24,317 nucleotides of DNA from an uncultured Dysgonomonas sp. (GTDB lineage Bacteria > Bacteroidota > Bacteroidia > Bacteroidales > Dysgonomonadaceae), in contig CALNCC010000083.1 of NCBI GenBank assembly GCA_937875275.1, positions 1-24,317 on the forward strand, written 5' to 3'. Positions 1 through 8,864 of the stretch are shown here, in pieces. Numbering within the stretch: position 1 is the stretch's first letter; each line of letters starts with the position of its first letter. The notes under the pieces are model-generated. The model made no database searches. It was not told the DNA's origin and was given only the letters and a program-made list of their open reading frames with translations. The position numbers were made by a program, and so were the translations under genes.

Positions 1-390
1 GGGCAACAGGCCATCACGCACCAGACTTTGTTCACCATACACATCTTCGAGAATACGGTTGAGCAAATTGGCGCGTTGCACCACAAGATTCCCTTCGTTA
101 GATATAATTTGACTCTGAAGAGTAGACGGATCGAGCTGAATGATAGAGTCGCCCGGTTCTACCATCGTCCCGTGAGGCAACAGTCCCGTCAGCTTAACCC
201 TATACATTCCCCTGAAACGTTCCATCACGAAGGCTTTGGAATTTACAGCAATCAGTTCGCCCGTTTCCACAATATTTCTGCCCGACAAGGCTCCATCTTC
301 CGCTTTACTCGCCTCATTGTCGCCGCATGAGAAGAACAGAGGAAGCATCAACGTAGCTAAGATAAATTTATATAATCTGTTTCTTTTCAT
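1..390 (-). CDS. HlyD-like periplasmic adaptor lipoprotein, partial (third of three)
   Basis: Only the N-terminal 130 residues are present; the frame is open to the window edge. The protein starts MKRNRLYKF, followed by a hydrophobic stretch and a lipobox ending in Phe-Phe-Ser-Cys (Cys22), so it should be a lipoprotein anchored in the periplasm. Residues about 40-85 (IVETGELIAVNS, then GTMVEPGDSIIQLDPS) resemble the first half of the biotinyl-lipoyl-like domain of membrane-fusion proteins, and a helical hairpin appears to begin after that. The start lies only 3 nt after the stop of the preceding adaptor gene, which implies one transcript. The family links an inner-membrane pump (ABC or RND) to a TolC-like channel. 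The pump itself is not in the window. Confidence is good for the class and low for the substrate. Confidence 0.75.
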   Translation of the reverse strand, partial: MKRNRLYKFILATLMLPLFFSCGDNEASKAEDGALSGRNIVETGELIAVNSKAFVMERFRGMYRVKLTGLLPHGTMVEPGDSIIQLDPSTLQSQIISNEGNLVVQRANLLNRILEDVYGEQSLVRDGLLP

Positions 391-393
391 AAT

Positions 394-1668
394 TTATCCC
401 TCTTTTGCCGCAGATGTCGGTGTTGTTTCTGTTTTCTTTTCTTCTTCAACCTTAAACGGATCAACCAACGCGACCTTATCACCTTCATCCAATCCGCTGG
501 TGATAATGACATAGTCGGAGTTGCTCTGTCCGATTTCAACTTCTACTTTATCGTATCCACCCGAAGTTTTCTTATACACATAGTCTTTCCCGAACTCGGC
601 GTGCACAGCATCCAATGGCACGTACAACACGTCGTCAAGTTCGTCTACTATTATGCGGCAACTGACTGTCAGACCCGGCAACAGGTTCTTATTTGTTTCG
701 TTTATCAAAATTTCTACCGGGAAGACTTTCACTTTCGAATTCCAATCTTTATTTACAGCAAGATTGGCTACCGAGTGTACTTTACCGGTGAATATACTAT
801 CGGAAAACGCATCGGGTTTGATTTCGACTCTCAGATCCCGTGATATTTTGGATATATCTACTTCATTGATTTTTATAGTTGCTTTCATTCGCGAAAGATC
901 CGGTAATTGTATCAATGCACTACCCGGCCAACATTGCTCTCCTATCTGGTATTTATTATTTGTGCTCCAGTTGCGATTGACAATCGCAATACCCGGCGAT
1001 TCGGTGATTACAAACAGGCGACCAAGAGTTTCTTTTGCTTCTTTCAACTGATCTTGACTGTTCTGTATCGAGATCATTTTTTGCTTTATTTCTTCCTCCT
1101 GAATTTTCTTTCGGTTCTCTATTTGTTCCTTGGCTGTCAGCAATGATATATCGGCTTTTTCCAGATCCAATTCTATTTGTTTCTTTTTTATTTCCGATTC
1201 GTGTCTGGCCGCTTCAGCATTCATTTTGGTTATTTCGAGCGACAATTTCGTGATTTCAAGGTCAGCATTCAGTTCCTCTAATGCAGATTCTTGCTGTGCC
1301 TTCATTTTTTCCAATTCGGCATAATTTATCTCCAAACTATTCTCCGACTCCATAATCCCTTTCTGAACTTCAGATTGGTCGAAAACGATGAGGGTGTCTC
1401 CTTTTTTCACTTCGTCTCCGTCTTTTATCATTTCGGTGATCTTCAGGTTACCTCCATAACGCCACGAAATCATTGGTGCAGAGATGGTGATTGAATTCAC
1501 AGCCTCAACCTCTCCTTCTTCGTAGATGTCGATATAGAATTTACCTTTCGTTACAGCTCCCAAAGGAACGTCTTGTGCCTCTTTTTGGCTGCACGAAAAG
1601 CAGGTGAGGGCAGCTAACAAAGAAAACATCGCGGTCTTGAATGTTCTCTTTTCGATGATGTGTTTCAT
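394..1668 (-). CDS. Efflux periplasmic adaptor subunit (HlyD/RND type), lipoprotein (second of three)
   Basis: This is a 424-residue membrane-fusion protein. It has a lipoprotein signal with Cys26 in CFSC. A split lipoyl-like domain begins near residues 60-100 (ITISAPM, then KDGDEVKKGDTLIVFD). A long Glu/Lys/Gln-rich coiled-coil hairpin covers about residues 105-215, and beta-barrel segments follow (TESPGIAIV, LPGLTVSCRIIVDE). The C-terminal part (VLYVPLDAVHAEFGKDYVY, then SGLDEGDKVAL) matches the membrane-proximal domain of RND/MacA adaptors. The length is normal for the family. The start is an ATG 39 nt downstream of the first adaptor gene, and the third adaptor follows after 3 nt. It probably bridges an ABC-type exporter and an outer-membrane factor; the substrate cannot be told. 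The extreme C-terminus is Glu/Lys/Thr-rich and low in complexity. Confidence 0.88.
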   Translation of the reverse strand: MKHIIEKRTFKTAMFSLLAALTCFSCSQKEAQDVPLGAVTKGKFYIDIYEEGEVEAVNSITISAPMISWRYGGNLKITEMIKDGDEVKKGDTLIVFDQSEVQKGIMESENSLEINYAELEKMKAQQESALEELNADLEITKLSLEITKMNAEAARHESEIKKKQIELDLEKADISLLTAKEQIENRKKIQEEEIKQKMISIQNSQDQLKEAKETLGRLFVITESPGIAIVNRNWSTNNKYQIGEQCWPGSALIQLPDLSRMKATIKINEVDISKISRDLRVEIKPDAFSDSIFTGKVHSVANLAVNKDWNSKVKVFPVEILINETNKNLLPGLTVSCRIIVDELDDVLYVPLDAVHAEFGKDYVYKKTSGGYDKVEVEIGQSNSDYVIITSGLDEGDKVALVDPFKVEEEKKTETTPTSAAKEG

Positions 1669-1707
1669 ATTATTCGTTATATTTTTTTATTCGTATTCGG
1701 TGTTCTA

Positions 1708-2952
1708 TTATGGTTTCTTTTTTGTCAGTGAATCAGGTAATAATATTGTGCTTTTTATATTAGATTTATCGGGCCTCAACAAGGCTACTTCATCTTTCGC
1801 ATTCAGTCCTGCCGAGATTATTACTTCATTTTTAGACGAAAGCCCCATCAATACCTGTCGCATCTCGTAGTCGTTTTTCTTTTTCACATAGGCAACCTTT
1901 ATCGAGTCCTGATCGAATACGGCTATCTGAGGCACTACGATGGTGTCTTTCACTTGTTTCAGTATTATATGGCAACCAGCCGTGAATCCGGGATCGGGCA
2001 TCACCGATACGCTGTCGAGAGAACCTTCGACATTGAAAAACTTGACTTTCCTGTTCTCTCCTACTTCTTCCGGAGCCGGTGTTTTCACCGTCAATTTACC
2101 CCAGCCAATATTACCCGGCATGGCATCGAATGTGTAGCGGATTGTATCTCCAACATTTATAGCCTTGAATATCTGCTCGGAAATTGACATCTTCACTTTC
2201 ATATTTTCCAGATTGGGAATAGTTACAATCGGGATTCGTTCCCACACATTGTCCCCTACAAGAAGTTTTTTCCCTGTCCATCTTGTAGTAGCCACAATGG
2301 CTAATCCTTTTTTGGGAGATGTTATTCTCAATGATTTGACGTAGCCCTCAAATCGCTCAACCATTCTTGTGAAGTTCTGCACCTGCATCTCTGCCGACAT
2401 GAGGTCGGTTCTCTGCACCACTTCTAATGTCTTCATTCGTTTGTCTACCTTCCCCCTTCTTATTTCGGCTTGTCGGAGTTGCAATTCACGAACCTTCTTT
2501 TTTGACGGAGTGAGAAATTGCAGTTCGAGTGAATCCATCTGCGCCAACTGCTTATCGGCTTCTATTTGTGCCACCTCGGCTTCAAGCATTGCTTTTTCTA
2601 ACTGCTGATTGGTTTTCATTTGAGCCAATCCGTTGTGTGCAGCCTCAAGCTGGGTCAACATCTGATCGTGGTATGCACTCAATTCGGGAGCATCAATGAT
2701 ACACAGCAGATCGCCTTCTTCAACCTGCGCTCCGTCTTCGATGATATATTCTATCTTACCGTCTATAAATTCGGGACATGCAACGGTGGTAAAATCGAGA
2801 GGATCAGTATAACCCTCAACATCAATGGCATCCTCGAAATTCTTTTTTTCGATCGTATAGGTAGGTATTACATTTTCTTCTTTCGACACGCATGAAAGCA
2901 TTGCCAGCAGAATGAATTGTGATATTAGCAGAAAGGTTCTATGTTTAGGCAC
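1708..2952 (-). CDS. HlyD family periplasmic adaptor lipoprotein (first of three)
   Basis: This 414-residue protein has a GTG start and a lipobox AMLSC with Cys21. The lipoyl-like half (PEFIDGKIEYIIEDGAQVEEGDLLCIIDAPEL) occupies about residues 58-92. A coiled-coil hairpin rich in Gln, Glu, Lys and Met spans about residues 95-195. The second half (ITSPKKGLAIV) and beta-barrel segments follow, and the C-terminal domain includes VVPQIAVFDQ and SAGLNAKDEVALL. It is the first gene of the minus-strand set and is clearly divergent from the next two, so the three look like non-redundant subunits or parallel adaptors rather than recent duplicates. No ATG in frame upstream gives a better signal peptide. 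Function is known only at the level of trans-envelope export. Confidence 0.85.
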   Translation of the reverse strand: MPKHRTFLLISQFILLAMLSCVSKEENVIPTYTIEKKNFEDAIDVEGYTDPLDFTTVACPEFIDGKIEYIIEDGAQVEEGDLLCIIDAPELSAYHDQMLTQLEAAHNGLAQMKTNQQLEKAMLEAEVAQIEADKQLAQMDSLELQFLTPSKKKVRELQLRQAEIRRGKVDKRMKTLEVVQRTDLMSAEMQVQNFTRMVERFEGYVKSLRITSPKKGLAIVATTRWTGKKLLVGDNVWERIPIVTIPNLENMKVKMSISEQIFKAINVGDTIRYTFDAMPGNIGWGKLTVKTPAPEEVGENRKVKFFNVEGSLDSVSVMPDPGFTAGCHIILKQVKDTIVVPQIAVFDQDSIKVAYVKKKNDYEMRQVLMGLSSKNEVIISAGLNAKDEVALLRPDKSNIKSTILLPDSLTKKKP

Positions 2953-2977
2953 AATATTAGTTTTTTTAAGAGTAACG

Positions 2978-2985
2978 CAAATGTA
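2978..2985 (-). promoter_or_regulatory. Candidate -7 box upstream of the adaptor operon
   Basis: On the minus strand this reads TACATTTG, a match to the Bacteroidetes -7 consensus TAnnTTTG, 25 nt before the GTG start of the first adaptor gene. A TTG that could serve as the -33 box (3011-3013) is about 25 nt away, longer than usual, so the call is tentative. Confidence 0.4.
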
Positions 2986-3122
2986 TCTACTTTATTAACC
3001 CGTGCCTACTCAATTATATTTTATTTAGAGAGAATGCATAGGCTTATAATATTTTTTAACATCACAAACCTCTTATATGTAACGAATGTAGGTGTTTAGC
3101 CGCGACTTCTTAGCTCGGTTCA

Positions 3123-4442
3123 TTATTTGGGGAGAACTCTGCTCAAAGTGAAATACCCTAACAAACCGGAAATAAGACTGCCTGCTACGATTCCCAGTTT
3201 TGCCTGATTCAACAGCTCGGGATGGTCGGCTCCGAACGACAGGTTAGCGATGAACAACGAAACAGTAAACCCTACCCCACTAAGCATCGCAACACCAGCT
3301 ACCGAACGCCAATCGACTTTGGGTGGGAGAGATGCTATTTTCAATCTGACGGTCAGCCATGTGAAAGAGAATATGCCAATAAATTTACCGACAATCAACC
3401 CAAAAGCGACAGCAAAAGCAACAACTCCGAACAGGCTGTCGATGTCGCTTCCGAAAACGATGCCGGCATTGACAAAGGCAAACAGCGGCATGATAAAATA
3501 GCTAACCACCCCATGTAAACGATCTTCGACAAATTGCAAAGGAGATATTACCCGATTAGACGCTGCCTCAATATTTTTCAGACGATGTATCTGATCGCGA
3601 GATAGAATAATGCTTTCACTTTCATCTTTTGGAAAATGCTTCACACCTTCGCGTATGCGATCCATATATTTCCCTATGTTGATTTGCGGACGTGCCGGTA
3701 TAGTGAATGCGACAAGAACGCCGGCTATGGTTGCATGAACGCCCGATTGAAGAAACATATACCAGATGACAATGCCTCCGATGATATATAACCAGATGGC
3801 GTATATTCCTTTCTTATTGGCTACAAGCAGCAGCAAGAACAACACAAGAGCCGTAAGGAGATAGAAAAAGTCGATCTCTGATGTATAAAAGAATGCTATA
3901 ACCAAAATACCGCCAATATCGTCAACTACGGCAAAGGCGGTCAGAAAGATCTTCAACCCAAAAGGGACTCTTTTCCCCAACAGGCTCAATACTCCTAACG
4001 AAAATGCAATGTCTGTCGCCATAGGGATTGCTGCTCCTCGCGATTCGGGCGATGTGTGCGCTATTGTTAGATAACAGATTACGGGAACAATCATTCCCCC
4101 CATAGCAGCCAGAACAGGCAACGACGCCTTCCGCACCGTAGACAAATCGCCCACTAAGACCTCGCGTTTGATTTCGAGACCGACATGAAAGAAGAAGACC
4201 GCCATCAGTGCATCATTGATGAATGCCGCCAATGTCAGCGGACGCCCGTGATGGCTAAACAGGTTGAAGTCGCCTATTTGCAACGATATAGGATAATTCC
4301 ACAGATCGACATACAGTTCGCTGAGCGGAGAATTGGCAATAACCATCGCAAGCACAGCTACAATCATCAATATTATCCCACCATTTACATAATGACGGAA
4401 GAACGACATGAAAGCAGTATTAAATGGTCTTCTGTTTGCCAT
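3123..4442 (-). CDS. nhaA: Na+/H+ antiporter NhaA
   Basis: This is an inner-membrane sodium/proton antiporter that exports Na+ in exchange for protons and supports pH and salt homeostasis. From the chosen start it is 439 residues with about 11-12 hydrophobic segments. The family's key acidic residues are present: Asp144 in MATDIAF and Asp174-Asp175 in FAVVDDIGG, corresponding to Asp133, Asp163 and Asp164 of the E. coli protein. HVGLEIKREVLVG (residues 86-98) is also a family hallmark. A longer frame runs up to 4496, but it would read through the promoter at 4468-4497, and residues from MANRRPF onward align with family N-termini, so 4442 is preferred. It is transcribed divergently from the parvulin gene at 4700 and is probably monocistronic. 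Confidence 0.95.
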   Translation of the reverse strand: MANRRPFNTAFMSFFRHYVNGGIILMIVAVLAMVIANSPLSELYVDLWNYPISLQIGDFNLFSHHGRPLTLAAFINDALMAVFFFHVGLEIKREVLVGDLSTVRKASLPVLAAMGGMIVPVICYLTIAHTSPESRGAAIPMATDIAFSLGVLSLLGKRVPFGLKIFLTAFAVVDDIGGILVIAFFYTSEIDFFYLLTALVLFLLLLVANKKGIYAIWLYIIGGIVIWYMFLQSGVHATIAGVLVAFTIPARPQINIGKYMDRIREGVKHFPKDESESIILSRDQIHRLKNIEAASNRVISPLQFVEDRLHGVVSYFIMPLFAFVNAGIVFGSDIDSLFGVVAFAVAFGLIVGKFIGIFSFTWLTVRLKIASLPPKVDWRSVAGVAMLSGVGFTVSLFIANLSFGADHPELLNQAKLGIVAGSLISGLLGYFTLSRVLPK

Positions 4443-4467
4443 TGACAGATTATTTTTTTTGAGTGTA

Positions 4468-4497
4468 CAAAGATACGTTTTTAAGTCTTTTCTCAAT
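4468..4497 (-). promoter_or_regulatory. Bacteroidetes-type promoter of nhaA
   Basis: The minus strand carries TATCTTTG (4468-4475), a full match to TAnnTTTG, with a TTG at 4494-4496 separated from it by 18 nt. Both boxes and the spacing fit the primary sigma factor of Bacteroidetes. Transcription would start roughly 20 nt before the ATG at 4442. This argues against the longer open frame that begins at 4496. Confidence 0.65.
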
Positions 4498-4638
4498 TAT
4501 CATTTAACACTTTAGAGTTTCAAAAGAAAGAATGCAAGAACCGTTAATAAAGCAAAAAGGACGTTTATCTATGTCAAACCCAAGGACAATCTATACCTTT
4601 ATTGCACACAATGAGTATGATTATAAAAATATATCTTA

Positions 4639-4646
4639 TAAATTTG
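4639..4646 (+). promoter_or_regulatory. Candidate -7 box upstream of the parvulin operon
   Basis: TAAATTTG matches TAnnTTTG 53 nt before the ATG at 4700. No convincing TTTG -33 box is seen at the expected distance; TATG at 4616-4619 is the nearest. It lies in the 257-nt divergent region shared with nhaA. Confidence 0.4.
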
Positions 4647-4699
4647 CAGAATAGAATATTACATCTTTTATAAAGAATAAACAGAGCCAAAATTACAGA

Positions 4700-6340
4700 A
4701 TGAAAAACAGACTTTTATTCCTACTGATTATCTGCTGTCCGACACTCCTATTTGCTCAGGACGAAGCGGTATTTACAATAGACGGCGTAGCCGTGAGCAG
4801 AACCGAAGTAGAAAAAGCATACTTGAAGAATAAGGTTGAGGGCGAACAAGGGAAAGATGATTTTGCCGGATTCGTAGACTCGTACATAAACTTTAAGCTA
4901 AATGTGACGGAAGCCAAAGCTCAGAAGTTGGATACATTAGCGTCGGTCAGGAGGAGTGTTGCGTCGTACAAGCAACAGATATCACGACCATACTTGCAAG
5001 ATACAGTAGCTGACCGGGAATATATACGGAACGTATACGAGCGTTTTTTTACCGACATCCAAGTCAATCATGTCCTGATTCCGTATGAAAAACAATATGT
5101 AGTGCCACAAGATACATTAGAGTTGTATCAAAAAGCTTTGGCAACGAGAACTACCTTAGCTGAAAACGGTTTTGCAGGAGACGGATATATAGATTACACC
5201 AAAGAATCTGCCGTTGTCCCCAATATCGCTTTAGTCAACGGACACTTAGGATGGGTACGTCCATTCATGCTGCCGGCTCCGGTCGAGAATGCGGTATATA
5301 ATACTCCGACAGGAGAATTGAGCCTCCCGATACGTTCCAACCTTGGATACCACATCATACAGGTCGTAGCAAAACGTCCTGCTGCCGAGTCGCTAAATTT
5401 AGATCAGGTCTTATTCAATTTCCCTTCTGTACCGCCGACACAGGCTCAGAAAGACAGTGTAATGTCGCTTGTGCAAGAAATCTATGATAATATAAAATCG
5501 GATGCAGACTTTGAGGACTTGTGTGTCGAGTTTGCAGAAACATACAATACCGGAGAAAAAGGCTGTTCTTTTAATGTCATAAATTTCGACTCTCCACTTC
5601 CTCCATCGTTTATATATGGAGCCTATGACATCAAAGATATTGGGCAAATCAGTTTGCCTACCATCACTGACTACGGGATACACATCATCAGACTAAAAGA
5701 ACGGATAGCAGTTAGTCCTCCTCCGTTCGAGAAAGCATATAATATATTGAGAAATAAAGTCGCATATGGAGATTTCAGTCTCGACTATGTGACGTTTCAG
5801 CAGCGCCAATTGTTGGCGAAATACGATATAGAGATAAACGCTGATGCCATAGGTATGCTATACAACGCGGCGAAGGTCAGAAATCCATTCGACTCTTTAT
5901 TCATCGCACCATTTATAGATCAGGATAAGACATTATTCTCAGTCGGAGACAACACATACTCCTTAGGCAACTTTGCCCGGTATGTAGAAAGTCAAGCGAA
6001 GAGTCAGGAATCGGACAAAGATGAATTGGCTGTTTTGCAGAAAGTATCGGCAGCATATTATGTATTATCTTCCGACGAATTGGCTAAACTCTTGGCTGAG
6101 TTTATAATCAAAGAGGTGGATAGGTATATGTATGCAAATCTCGAAAAATACAATCCGGCATTCAAGGAAAGCATGAACGCATTTGAAGACGAACAACTCT
6201 TCTTTGAGGCGAAGATGCGCAATGTGTGGCAAAAAACCGACGGTACAGAGTCGGCGATGGAGAAAGAGGAGAAAAAATGGAACGACTATCTGAGGACAAA
6301 ATACGCTGTCGAAATAAATAAAAAACAATTACAGAAATGA
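4700..6340 (+). CDS. Periplasmic peptidyl-prolyl isomerase with two parvulin (PpiC) domains
   Basis: This 546-residue protein has a Sec signal peptide (hydrophobic residues 4-18, probable cleavage after Ala19 in LLFAQ). An N-terminal SurA-like helical segment covers about residues 25-115. It is followed by two parvulin-like domains, roughly residues 117-225 (NGHLGWVRPFMLP, then LPIRSNLGYHIIQV) and 230-340 (LDQVLFNF, then TDYGIHIIRLKER). The second is more degenerate: the usual GGDLG turn is replaced by EKGCSFN. The rest is a helical C-terminal region. It likely assists folding of periplasmic and outer-membrane proteins by catalysing proline isomerisation and/or holding unfolded clients. The next gene overlaps it by 4 nt (ATGA), so the two are translationally coupled. 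The family call is firm, clients are unknown. Confidence 0.9.
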   Translation: MKNRLLFLLIICCPTLLFAQDEAVFTIDGVAVSRTEVEKAYLKNKVEGEQGKDDFAGFVDSYINFKLNVTEAKAQKLDTLASVRRSVASYKQQISRPYLQDTVADREYIRNVYERFFTDIQVNHVLIPYEKQYVVPQDTLELYQKALATRTTLAENGFAGDGYIDYTKESAVVPNIALVNGHLGWVRPFMLPAPVENAVYNTPTGELSLPIRSNLGYHIIQVVAKRPAAESLNLDQVLFNFPSVPPTQAQKDSVMSLVQEIYDNIKSDADFEDLCVEFAETYNTGEKGCSFNVINFDSPLPPSFIYGAYDIKDIGQISLPTITDYGIHIIRLKERIAVSPPPFEKAYNILRNKVAYGDFSLDYVTFQQRQLLAKYDIEINADAIGMLYNAAKVRNPFDSLFIAPFIDQDKTLFSVGDNTYSLGNFARYVESQAKSQESDKDELAVLQKVSAAYYVLSSDELAKLLAEFIIKEVDRYMYANLEKYNPAFKESMNAFEDEQLFFEAKMRNVWQKTDGTESAMEKEEKKWNDYLRTKYAVEINKKQLQK

Positions 6341-7218
6341 AATACATATCCTTCTACAAGAAAAGTCGGATGGTCATCGTTTTCATGACCTTTGCGGCTT
6401 TTTTTATCGCTTCGTGCGATAGCCCGTCGGGGCAGCCAGACCTTAGCAAAGACCCCATAGTGTCGGTCAATGGGCATACGCTATATCGTACCACTTTGGA
6501 GAAAATCCTGCCTTCGGGCTTGTCTAAAGAAGACAGCATTGCTGCTGCCGACAAATATGTGAAAGGATGGATTGGCGGAGTGTTGCTGCTCGATTTGGCA
6601 GAAAAGAATATTGTGGACAAAGTAGAGATAGACCAAATGGTAACCGACTATCGCAATTCGTTGGTTGTGAATGCCTATCAGGAACGGCTATTGAAACAGG
6701 AGCTGTCGAAAGAAATCGCTGAAAGCGAATTGGAAGCTTTTTACGCATCAAGCCCCCAACTATTCAAACTCGAAGAGAATATCATAAAAGGGCTGTATCT
6801 GAAAGTTCCGAAAGAATCTCCTCTATTAGACGATTTCAAAAAATGGTATAAGCAAACCACAGATGATGCAATCAATAATCTTGAAAAAAATGCATTGCAG
6901 CATGCCGTTAACTATGACTATTTTTATGACCATTGGACTAACTTCAGTAGTGTGTTGGACAAGATTCCGACTCAAATATCCGATCCGACAGACTATCTGA
7001 ATAAGAACAAAACAATTTTTGTGCAAGACTCGTCATTTGTATATATGCTCAACATACAAGATGTGAAAATGGTGGGCGAAGAGGCTCCATACGAGTACGC
7101 AAAAGACAAGATATTGGATATTTTGATAAAAAAACGCAAAAAAGATTTTACAGATCAAATGCAAGAGGACTTGTATGATAAAGGAATGAAAAATAATGAC
7201 ATTAAATTTCATCAATAA
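6337..7218 (+). CDS. SurA/PpiC-related lipoprotein lacking a recognisable parvulin active domain
   Basis: This 293-residue protein has a lipoprotein signal (hydrophobic residues 12-25, lipobox ASC). Residues 40-160 resemble the SurA/PpiC N-terminal chaperone region (PIVSVNGHTLYRTTLEKILP; ELSKEIAESELEAFYASSPQLF). The usual parvulin hallmarks (a GGDLG-type turn and a GYHII-type strand) are not visible. The remaining region of about 130 residues contains LFKLEENIIKGLYLKVPKES and looks like a relic or strongly diverged domain. It starts inside the stop codon of the previous gene (ATGA overlap), so it is made together with the two-domain parvulin. Bacteroidales genomes usually annotate it simply as peptidyl-prolyl isomerase. 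I infer a membrane-tethered holdase or a structural partner of its neighbours instead. Confidence 0.8.
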   Translation: MKYISFYKKSRMVIVFMTFAAFFIASCDSPSGQPDLSKDPIVSVNGHTLYRTTLEKILPSGLSKEDSIAAADKYVKGWIGGVLLLDLAEKNIVDKVEIDQMVTDYRNSLVVNAYQERLLKQELSKEIAESELEAFYASSPQLFKLEENIIKGLYLKVPKESPLLDDFKKWYKQTTDDAINNLEKNALQHAVNYDYFYDHWTNFSSVLDKIPTQISDPTDYLNKNKTIFVQDSSFVYMLNIQDVKMVGEEAPYEYAKDKILDILIKKRKKDFTDQMQEDLYDKGMKNNDIKFHQ

Positions 7219-7273
7219 AAGACTATATGCATATTCTCTGCGTTAAGGATAATAATTAAGTACTGAAATATAT

Positions 7274-7281
7274 TATCTTTA
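7274..7281 (+). promoter_or_regulatory. Weak candidate -7 box before the SurA-like gene
   Basis: TATCTTTA differs from TAnnTTTG at the last base and lies 16 nt before the ATG at 7298. No -33 box is visible. It may give an internal promoter in the 79-nt gap, but readthrough from the upstream genes is equally possible. Confidence 0.25.
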
Positions 7282-7297
7282 CGTCGGCAAATTAATA

Positions 7298-8791
7298 ATG
7301 AAAGAAATGATCAAGAAATTAAATCTCTTATTAACATTTATACTTATTTCTGTAACCTCTAACATCTACGCCCAATCAAACCTTATCGATGGTGTGATAT
7401 GGGTTGTCGGAGATGAACCTATATTGAAATCGGATGTCGAATCTCAACGCTTGATGATGTTGATGGGTAAAACAAAAATAACAGGAGACCCATATTGCTT
7501 CATCCCCGAACAAATTGCAATCAGCAAACTGTTTGTCGATCAGGCGAGAATAGATAGTATCGTTATAGACCCGATGACAGTAACGCGAGCAGTTGCAGAC
7601 CAAGAGAACCGATATATAGTCAACTTAGGCTCACGCGAGAAAGTGGAAGAATATATGGGTATGTCAATTACCCGTTTGCGCGAGTTCTGGAAAGAACAAT
7701 ACCGTGACGAGTCGATGATAGAACGTGTCAAAAATAAGATTGTTAGTTCTGCCGAGCGACTGACTCCATCGGAAGTACGTAGATATTATGAGCAGTTGCC
7801 TAAGGACAGTTTGCCGAATATACCTACTACTTACGAGTTGCAAATAATAACTTGCGAACCGGTTATTCCTTTAGCAGAAAAGGACAAAGTTAAAAACCGA
7901 TTGAGAAGTTATATCGACCGTGTTAACGCAGGTGAAAGTTTTGCCTCTATTGCAATCTTCGAATCGGAAGATAACATGACGGCGAATAAAGGAGGAGACC
8001 TCGGGCCTATGTCGAGGGCTTCATTAGCTACCGAATTTGCCAACGTGGCATTTGCATTGAACGATCCGAAGAAGGTTTCGAGCATTGTAGAGACCGAGTA
8101 CGGCTTTCACATCATACAGCTGATAGAGCGCAACGGAGATGTAATAAGAGCACGCCATATATTGCAACGGGCAAAAGTTCCGGTTGAAGAAATGACGAAG
8201 GCGATAAATGTAATGGACACCTTAGCCATGCGTTTGCGTGCGGAGAGCTATACATTCGAAAACGCAATGAGAGATTATCACTTGCAGGAAGATGTTGTGA
8301 TAGATGCAATGGACAATGCTACGAAAAATAAATTGTTCCAATTCGAAGATGCAGCACGCCAATTCTCTGCCGATAAAGATTCGAGAAACAATGGAGGCTT
8401 GATGACAAATACAGGTAAATATACGACACAGTCGACTTCATACCTCAACACTCCTCGTTTCACACAAGAAGAGCTTCCTGTCGAAATCGCCCGCGTGGTC
8501 GATACCCTTCGGGTAGGGAACATCTCTGCGCCTTTTGTGATGAAAGAGACAAATCAGAAAAACATTGTCGCAATAGTAAAGCTAAAGAAGAAAACAGAAA
8601 GCCATATAGCGAACATCAAAGATGACTTTGAGGTGATGAGAGAAATCGTCATAGAGCAAAAACGAGAAGACGCTATCGAAAAATGGATACGCAAGAAAAT
8701 AAAAAATACATACGTAAGAATTGATGACAACTGGGTCAACTGTGATTTTAAATATCCTGAGTGGCTTGAGATCAAAGCTGTTACGAAATAG
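7298..8791 (+). CDS. SurA-like periplasmic peptidyl-prolyl isomerase / outer-membrane protein chaperone
   Basis: This 497-residue protein has a Sec signal peptide (cleavage near Ala25 in NIYAQ). A SurA-type N-terminal domain (residues 30-170) begins LIDGVIWVVGDEPILKSDVE, which is the classical SurA opening. Two parvulin domains follow: about residues 175-283 (NKGGDLGPMSRASLATEFA, then ETEYGFHIIQLIER) and 285-430 (RARHILQRAKVP, then NNGGLMTN). The first keeps the canonical GGDLG and FHIIQL hallmarks and is probably active. A helical C-terminus closes the protein. The role is chaperoning outer-membrane protein precursors across the periplasm to the BAM complex. It sits between two related foldase genes and an OstA-like gene, consistent with an envelope-assembly operon. 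A start three codons later (Met4) is also possible. Confidence 0.92.
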   Translation: MKEMIKKLNLLLTFILISVTSNIYAQSNLIDGVIWVVGDEPILKSDVESQRLMMLMGKTKITGDPYCFIPEQIAISKLFVDQARIDSIVIDPMTVTRAVADQENRYIVNLGSREKVEEYMGMSITRLREFWKEQYRDESMIERVKNKIVSSAERLTPSEVRRYYEQLPKDSLPNIPTTYELQIITCEPVIPLAEKDKVKNRLRSYIDRVNAGESFASIAIFESEDNMTANKGGDLGPMSRASLATEFANVAFALNDPKKVSSIVETEYGFHIIQLIERNGDVIRARHILQRAKVPVEEMTKAINVMDTLAMRLRAESYTFENAMRDYHLQEDVVIDAMDNATKNKLFQFEDAARQFSADKDSRNNGGLMTNTGKYTTQSTSYLNTPRFTQEELPVEIARVVDTLRVGNISAPFVMKETNQKNIVAIVKLKKKTESHIANIKDDFEVMREIVIEQKREDAIEKWIRKKIKNTYVRIDDNWVNCDFKYPEWLEIKAVTK

Positions 8792-8864
8792 TATAAGTAA
8801 AGGCTAACGGCATTGAGATCGATTGTGCCTCCGCTACCCAAAAAAAACGTTCAATATTGATAGC

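Noticed and set aside
3030..3122. Possible terminator or small RNA downstream of nhaA.
   Set aside because: Short complementary bits (CCG/CGG) are interrupted by mismatches and no T run follows on either strand.
4532..4654. A 40-codon open frame (MQEPLIKQKGRLSM...) between nhaA and the parvulin gene.
   Set aside because: It spans the promoter-like boxes of the parvulin operon, has no recognisable homology or ribosome site, and 40 codons can occur by chance in this composition.
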